Positions 59,971-64,000 of a stretch of DNA of 64,000 nucleotides are shown piece after piece. Position numbers and translations under genes: made by a program. The stretch spans positions 170,051-234,050 of the forward strand of contig SDOX01000005.1 in assembly GCA_004565275.1 (NCBI GenBank). The letters run 5' to 3'. The notes under the pieces were generated by a model. That model had not been told where the DNA came from and searched no databases. It worked only from the letters and a program-made list of their open reading frames with translations. The stretch is from Nannochloropsis salina CCMP1776 (Eukaryota > Sar > Eustigmatophyceae > Eustigmatales > Monodopsidaceae). Position 1 is the stretch's first letter, and the number at the start of each line of letters is the position of its first letter.

Positions 59971-62900
59971 TCACTCCACGTCCATCGACGGCTCCGATGC
60001 TCTGCTCCAAGGGCCCTCCATCGCTTCTTCGGCAGTTTCTTTACCACCCCCGCTGCCACCGCTGCCACCGCTGCCGTCGCTACTGCCGCTACTGCCGCTA
60101 CTGCCGCTACTGCCGCTACTGCTGTTACAATTGTCCATACTGTTGTTGCTGCTCCCACTCCGGAAAGTCGTTACCGGCATTTTGGCTGAACCGTGGGGCG
60201 CTCCCAGAGGTCCGTTGTCATCGGAGGAGGAGAAGCTCCCCTCGTCGCTCCCATGGCTCCCCCTGCCCTGGCTGCTTTCAAAGCTGTTGGTGTCATTGTC
60301 GCCCGTTGGCCTCTCCTTGCTTGGGGCCGTCTCCGTGTCGTTGGAGGAGACGCACAGGGCTGAGAGGGACGACGTGGAGGAAGAAGAGGAGGAGGACGTG
60401 GTAGCGGAAGCGGAGGAAGAGGAAACTGGCCGTGAAGATCCCATCATGGCAATCTCGGCGCGATTTGTATTGATATCGTCCTGAATGGTATGGCGACGGT
60501 GCACGTGCATTCCCCAGGAGGGATTGTGTCCTGCTCTTTCCTTCCCGTCGTGGAAGCGGATAGACCACACGCATTCCGCCTCCGGCCCCGATGAACTCTG
60601 CGTCACCTCTGCTGCTCCCTGGCTGTCCAGTGTGACCACACCGTTGATGTCACCGAACCGGGCTCCCCCGTTTTGGGTTTTGAACGTCACGTTGGCGATC
60701 TGAAACATAAACTCGTTGGACGCAGGGTGGCCCGCGGGGAGGATCTGGGCAATGTTGCTGTTCGTGGACGAACCCGGTTCCCGTGACGTGAAGGTTTGAC
60801 TGGAGCTCGTACCAGGGCTATTGGAAGAGGAGCCAGAGGGCTCGGAAGCATCCTCCCGGCCTTGGATGGCTGGAAGGGCGCAAGGAACCTGGGCAAGCTC
60901 CCACACGTCGCGTGTCAAGACCCTCCCCCCGGCCGTGGGAATGGAAACGGTCGACTTTCCGCCCAGCCCGATCCCCGAGACGCCGGCCACAGACGTTTTC
61001 CGGGGCGTCCCCGTCGAAGCAAGGCCCGTTGGCCTCTTCTCGGAGGAAGGGAGGCTTGCGCACGTCCCCTCCTTGTCCTGTGCGTCTTGTCCGTTTGTGC
61101 GTCGTCTCCCGGTAATCTCCGGGTTGGTGTTGCCGCCACTGCTCTCTTTACGCTCGGAGGCCACCGCCTTGATCGCCGCGGCCGCAACGGCAGCCTTGGT
61201 CCGACGGCTTCCCCCTCCTTTCAGAGGGGGAGGCTCCCGCTCATCCACGTGGCCGACACAAGAATCCATGGAAGAAGCCTCTCCGTCGTCCTCCTCGCCA
61301 TCCTCTTCGTCCCCGTCTGCGTCCCGCCGGTACCCCTTGGCCAACTCTGCCATGGCCGCCGCCGCCTCTAAGCCTGCGGACGCTTCCTCTGTCAGATTGC
61401 GACCCTGGTTTAGTGCGCGGGCCTTCTGGCTGCGATGCTTTTCCTCTGTTCCTTTATTGCTTCCCACATTTGGCCGGGACGAATCTCCGTTCACCGGGTC
61501 GTAAAGGATTGCGGGCCCGTTCGATTCGGTAGATTCCGATGCAGCTTCCTCGGAAGAAGATTTGTCTCCTGATTTGCCACTGCTGTGGTCACTGCGGGCG
61601 TCGGTGCCGGAAAACGTCGCGGGGCAGGACGGCGAAGAGGAAAACGAACACGACGCCGTGGAAGCCTGCGTCCTCTTGGCGTCCGCCCCTTCTCTGCCCG
61701 TCACCCTTTCCCCACTCCCCTCCTCCGAGACCTCCGAGAGGGCTCTCTCCCACGAACGCGTGAACCCAGGCTCCTCAGCTTTGTTCCCATTGCTTGCCCC
61801 TTCTAGACTGTCCCGCCCCTCCTCCCTGGCATCCCGACGACTGGAGCTGGCCTCTTCGATCGCGGCCTGCCAGTCCATCACCAATTGCGACATCAAACGC
61901 TGAACCCGCGTCCTGCTCTCCGGCACCAGGAGGTCATAGACACACCGACCCCGCAAGCTCGGGGAGGGCCAACCCAGCACCTGCTTCGTGCCGTGGGCGG
62001 AGATCACCTCCCCGGACGAGTACTCGAACTCGATGCATGTGGAGCCTAAGCCATTAAGAATGGCGGCATGTGTCGAGAACAACTTGTTGGCTTCGATCAA
62101 GTCCTCCACCAAGTCACGCTTCCGTTTCCGACAGCGCTGGGCCGACTCCCGATTCAGCGCCCGCTTGAAGCGCTTCTTCTCGTCCTCCTTGGTCAGCACA
62201 GGGAGAGAAGAAGACTCGCCCGGGAAGGAAGGAGGAGGATGCGATCGATGCTCGCGTTGGAGCAGGTAAGGAGCGTACACCTGGGAAAGGGTGGCTGGGT
62301 GGGGGATGCTCGAGAGGGTCGGTCCCTTGTACGGAGACAGTGCATGCGAGTAAGCTGGATGGGGTGGATGATGCTGGTGATGGTAGTGGTTCGGGTGGGG
62401 ATGTTGCAGGTGCACACGGCTCTCCTCCACGCCGTTGTACTGATAGTCAACCCCACCAGGCCTGCTTGCTTCCCCTCCACCCTTGCTCGCGCCCGTAGCC
62501 AAGGCCAGGGTAGGTTGAACAGAGCGAGAAGAGTGGTGGCATGTATGCGAGTAGACGGGCTGAGCATGGGCCTGTTGGTGGTGGGAGAGGCTAGACATGG
62601 ATCCCGGATGGGGCGGTAGGGGCGCAGAGGTAGACGACAAAATCGAGGCCCGGGGAAAGTTGGAAGGGGGAGAATGCGCGTAGTCCGGATGAAAGACTGT
62701 GGCTGTCTGATCTCCAGTCATCAAGGCCTGCAAACGCATAAAATCCGTTATGCTTTGGGGGGTAAGCTCCCCGCGCTGATCTCGCGCCGGAAGATGTCCC
62801 TGGTCAGCACGCGTGCGGCCATCCCCACTGCCCTTGAATGCTCTTTCTGGTGGCAAGTCCCGAACACCCCCTCCTGGATGCGCGGACGCGTACAGATTTC

Positions 62901-63399
62901 TTGGTAAAGCCTGCTGTGAACACATGTCCACGTCCTGTTCGTGTGGCACTGAGCTTTGGACTGCGGTCAACCCGGCGCTACGGTCGTTCCCATCAAGCGA
63001 ATGTAGATGCGCTGTCCTAGCGGCTGTGCCCGCCTCCGCGTAATACTGACCCGGCTGGAAGGCATTGATCGAGGGATGAGGCTGGTAAGACTTCGAAATA
63101 GGTGCAATAGAATGTGAGCAACTCCCGCAGGGCGGAGCCCCTTGTCCCGTCACATCATGATTCGGGGCGCACATGGAGCGAGACGTCACAGGCCGGGGTA
63201 ATAAAGGTACGACGTTCGCACGCCCTGTCCCCTGCAGCGCTGGAGTAGTCAGTGTCTTCCTATCTGTTGCCTCTCGGTTGCGTTCTGGTTCATCGGTGCC
63301 CATCCTGGCAAGCGTTGCACTCGACGTGGCGGGGGGAGGCCGCGAATGCTCAGTACCCTCATCACCACCCTTACTCCCCGGTTGACGTTCTTGCCGCAT
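59971..63399 (-). CDS. bZIP transcription factor with a split PAS domain
   Basis: Single exon, 1142 residues. The basic region and zipper lie at about 403-447: KKRFKRALNRESAQRCRKRK (N-x7-R pattern, NRESAQRCR), then RDLVEDLIEANKLF. A PAS-like start follows directly (ILNGLGSTCIEFEYSSGEV, then VYDLLVPESRTRVQRLMSQL). After about 400 low-complexity residues the likely second half appears (FMFQIANVTFKTQNGGARFG, then ECVWSIRFHDGKE). The bZIP-then-PAS order recalls stramenopile aureochromes, but the LOV flavin motif (NCRFLQ) is absent, so this is probably not a photoreceptor. The N-terminal 400 residues are His/Pro/Ser-rich. The C-terminal end has a Gly/Ser repeat encoded by ACTGCCGCT-type units (60050-60125). 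Nuclear regulator; targets unknown. Confidence 0.9.
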   Translation of the reverse strand: MRQERQPGSKGGDEGTEHSRPPPATSSATLARMGTDEPERNREATDRKTLTTPALQGTGRANVVPLLPRPVTSRSMCAPNHDVTGQGAPPCGSCSHSIAPISKSYQPHPSINAFQPGQYYAEAGTAARTAHLHSLDGNDRSAGLTAVQSSVPHEQDVDMCSQQALPRNLYASAHPGGGVRDLPPERAFKGSGDGRTRADQGHLPARDQRGELTPQSITDFMRLQALMTGDQTATVFHPDYAHSPPSNFPRASILSSTSAPLPPHPGSMSSLSHHQQAHAQPVYSHTCHHSSRSVQPTLALATGASKGGGEASRPGGVDYQYNGVEESRVHLQHPHPNHYHHQHHPPHPAYSHALSPYKGPTLSSIPHPATLSQVYAPYLLQREHRSHPPPSFPGESSSLPVLTKEDEKKRFKRALNRESAQRCRKRKRDLVEDLIEANKLFSTHAAILNGLGSTCIEFEYSSGEVISAHGTKQVLGWPSPSLRGRCVYDLLVPESRTRVQRLMSQLVMDWQAAIEEASSSRRDAREEGRDSLEGASNGNKAEEPGFTRSWERALSEVSEEGSGERVTGREGADAKRTQASTASCSFSSSPSCPATFSGTDARSDHSSGKSGDKSSSEEAASESTESNGPAILYDPVNGDSSRPNVGSNKGTEEKHRSQKARALNQGRNLTEEASAGLEAAAAMAELAKGYRRDADGDEEDGEEDDGEASSMDSCVGHVDEREPPPLKGGGSRRTKAAVAAAAIKAVASERKESSGGNTNPEITGRRRTNGQDAQDKEGTCASLPSSEKRPTGLASTGTPRKTSVAGVSGIGLGGKSTVSIPTAGGRVLTRDVWELAQVPCALPAIQGREDASEPSGSSSNSPGTSSSQTFTSREPGSSTNSNIAQILPAGHPASNEFMFQIANVTFKTQNGGARFGDINGVVTLDSQGAAEVTQSSSGPEAECVWSIRFHDGKERAGHNPSWGMHVHRRHTIQDDINTNRAEIAMMGSSRPVSSSSASATTSSSSSSSTSSLSALCVSSNDTETAPSKERPTGDNDTNSFESSQGRGSHGSDEGSFSSSDDNGPLGAPHGSAKMPVTTFRSGSSNNSMDNCNSSSGSSGSSGSSGSSDGSGGSGGSGGGKETAEEAMEGPWSRASEPSMDVE
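60050..60125. repeat. Imperfect 9-bp tandem repeat in bZIP-PAS C-terminus
   Basis: GCTACTGCC units (about five), preceded by ACCGCTGCC units, encode SSGSSGSSGSSDGSGGSGG on the - strand. In-frame expansion in a disordered tail. Confidence 0.85.
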
Positions 63400-64000
63400 G
63401 GGTGTCTTATATCAAATCTGGCTCATGCCTTGTATAAATTTCCTTTTCTAGCTCGGTATATTCACGCTGTGGCCGCGGCTCCGCTTCGAGGCCCTCCAGT
63501 ATCCCTGTCAAGAGGAAAAAAGCATGAAAACGCGATATATACCAGGCACGAACGGTGCGCAAATCTATTCCACTTTTATGTTAAATATCATCAGGATATA
63601 CAATTTCCCAAAACATGCGTTGACTGTGGTGTGTGCATGCCAAAAGGTTTCATAACAGAGGATGAACGCACATGGGTATCGCTTGCTCTAAATACACCCC
63701 CCAAAAAATGTGGCGGAATTAAAGAAGCGCGAGCACATCATTTTCATAAAAATCCGTCATGTATTGCATACACAATTTTATACATGAATCGGAGTATCAA
63801 ATGGCAGGGTAGTGCGTCTTTATGGAGTTAACAAAGGCAAGCACCATTTGCTTCCGCGTGGCGCTTCCGGAAGACATGGTCGTCAAGATCATTTTCCTTT
63901 TTAGAAGGAGAAAACAGGGCAATCGCACGTATTCACCCTTCTAAGGGGATAAAAATACATAGTCATGTCCCTGTGGACGTTAACATTGTGATGTATTCAA
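63400..64000. other. Upstream region of the bZIP-PAS gene
   Basis: These 600 bp reach the window edge. A + strand frame ends at 63831 but has no recognisable domain. This should be the promoter of the bZIP-PAS gene; no known element is identified. Confidence 0.45.

Noticed and set aside
59971-63399. Calling the bZIP-PAS protein an aureochrome
   Set aside because: The LOV signature with the flavin-binding Cys is not present in either PAS half.

Overview
The window is nuclear DNA of a unicellular eukaryote. Genes have short spliceosomal introns (about 75-450 nt), lie tightly packed on both strands, and encode typical eukaryotic proteins. The gene mix (fungal-type Zn2Cys6 regulators, a bZIP fused to a PAS fold, SHAQKYF MYB, a secreted LPMO-like protein with an N-terminal His, and a Cys-rich protein with a signal/transit-like leader) together with heavy (CCCT)n/(GGGA)n tracts suggests a photosynthetic stramenopile. 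A eustigmatophyte such as Nannochloropsis/Microchloropsis is my best guess, but this is inference and not proven from the sequence.

Layout. 1-6.6 kb: fibrillarin (-, C-terminus off the window) head to head with poly(A)-binding protein (+, 10 exons). 8.1-9.9 kb: secreted expansin-like protein (+). 10.9-16.4 kb: two Zn2Cys6 transcription-factor genes tail to tail (+ then -). 16.4-22.3 kb: a gene-poor, more AT-rich stretch with one small Cys-rich, probably plastid-targeted gene (-). 22.3-24.4 kb: double-SHAQKYF MYB (-). 25.3-27.8 kb: divergent pair, an IMPACT/YigZ-family protein (-) and a SpoU-type RNA methyltransferase (+). 28.0-29.7 kb: unrecognised multi-pass (about 7 TM) membrane protein (-). 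31.3-33.9 kb: THP3/LENG8 SAC3-domain protein (-). 35.2-38.2 kb: SNF1/AMPK-like kinase (+). 39.5-40.8 kb: secreted LPMO-like protein (+). 41.5-43.7 kb: GT14 glycosyltransferase (-). 44.6-55.4 kb: giant BEACH-WD40 protein, an almost 11-kb uninterrupted reading frame (+). 56.3-57.6 kb: TFIIIC subunit-6-like protein (+). 58.2-59.2 kb: membrane-anchored cyclophilin-like protein (+). 60.0-63.4 kb: bZIP-PAS regulator (-).

Many genes serve RNA metabolism and gene expression: rRNA methylation (fibrillarin), translation (PABP), RNA methylation (SpoU), mRNA processing/export (THP3), Pol III transcription (TFIIIC6), and four DNA-binding regulators. A second theme is secretion and the cell wall: expansin-like, LPMO-like and GT14 proteins. 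I saw no rRNA, tRNA, CRISPR, retroelement or DNA transposon. Exon models were made by hand from reading-frame continuity, GT-AG sites and family similarity; in each multi-exon model the phases add up, except one base in the fibrillarin GAR region. Most other long open frames are shadows produced by strand-asymmetric C/T versus G/A low-complexity sequence.
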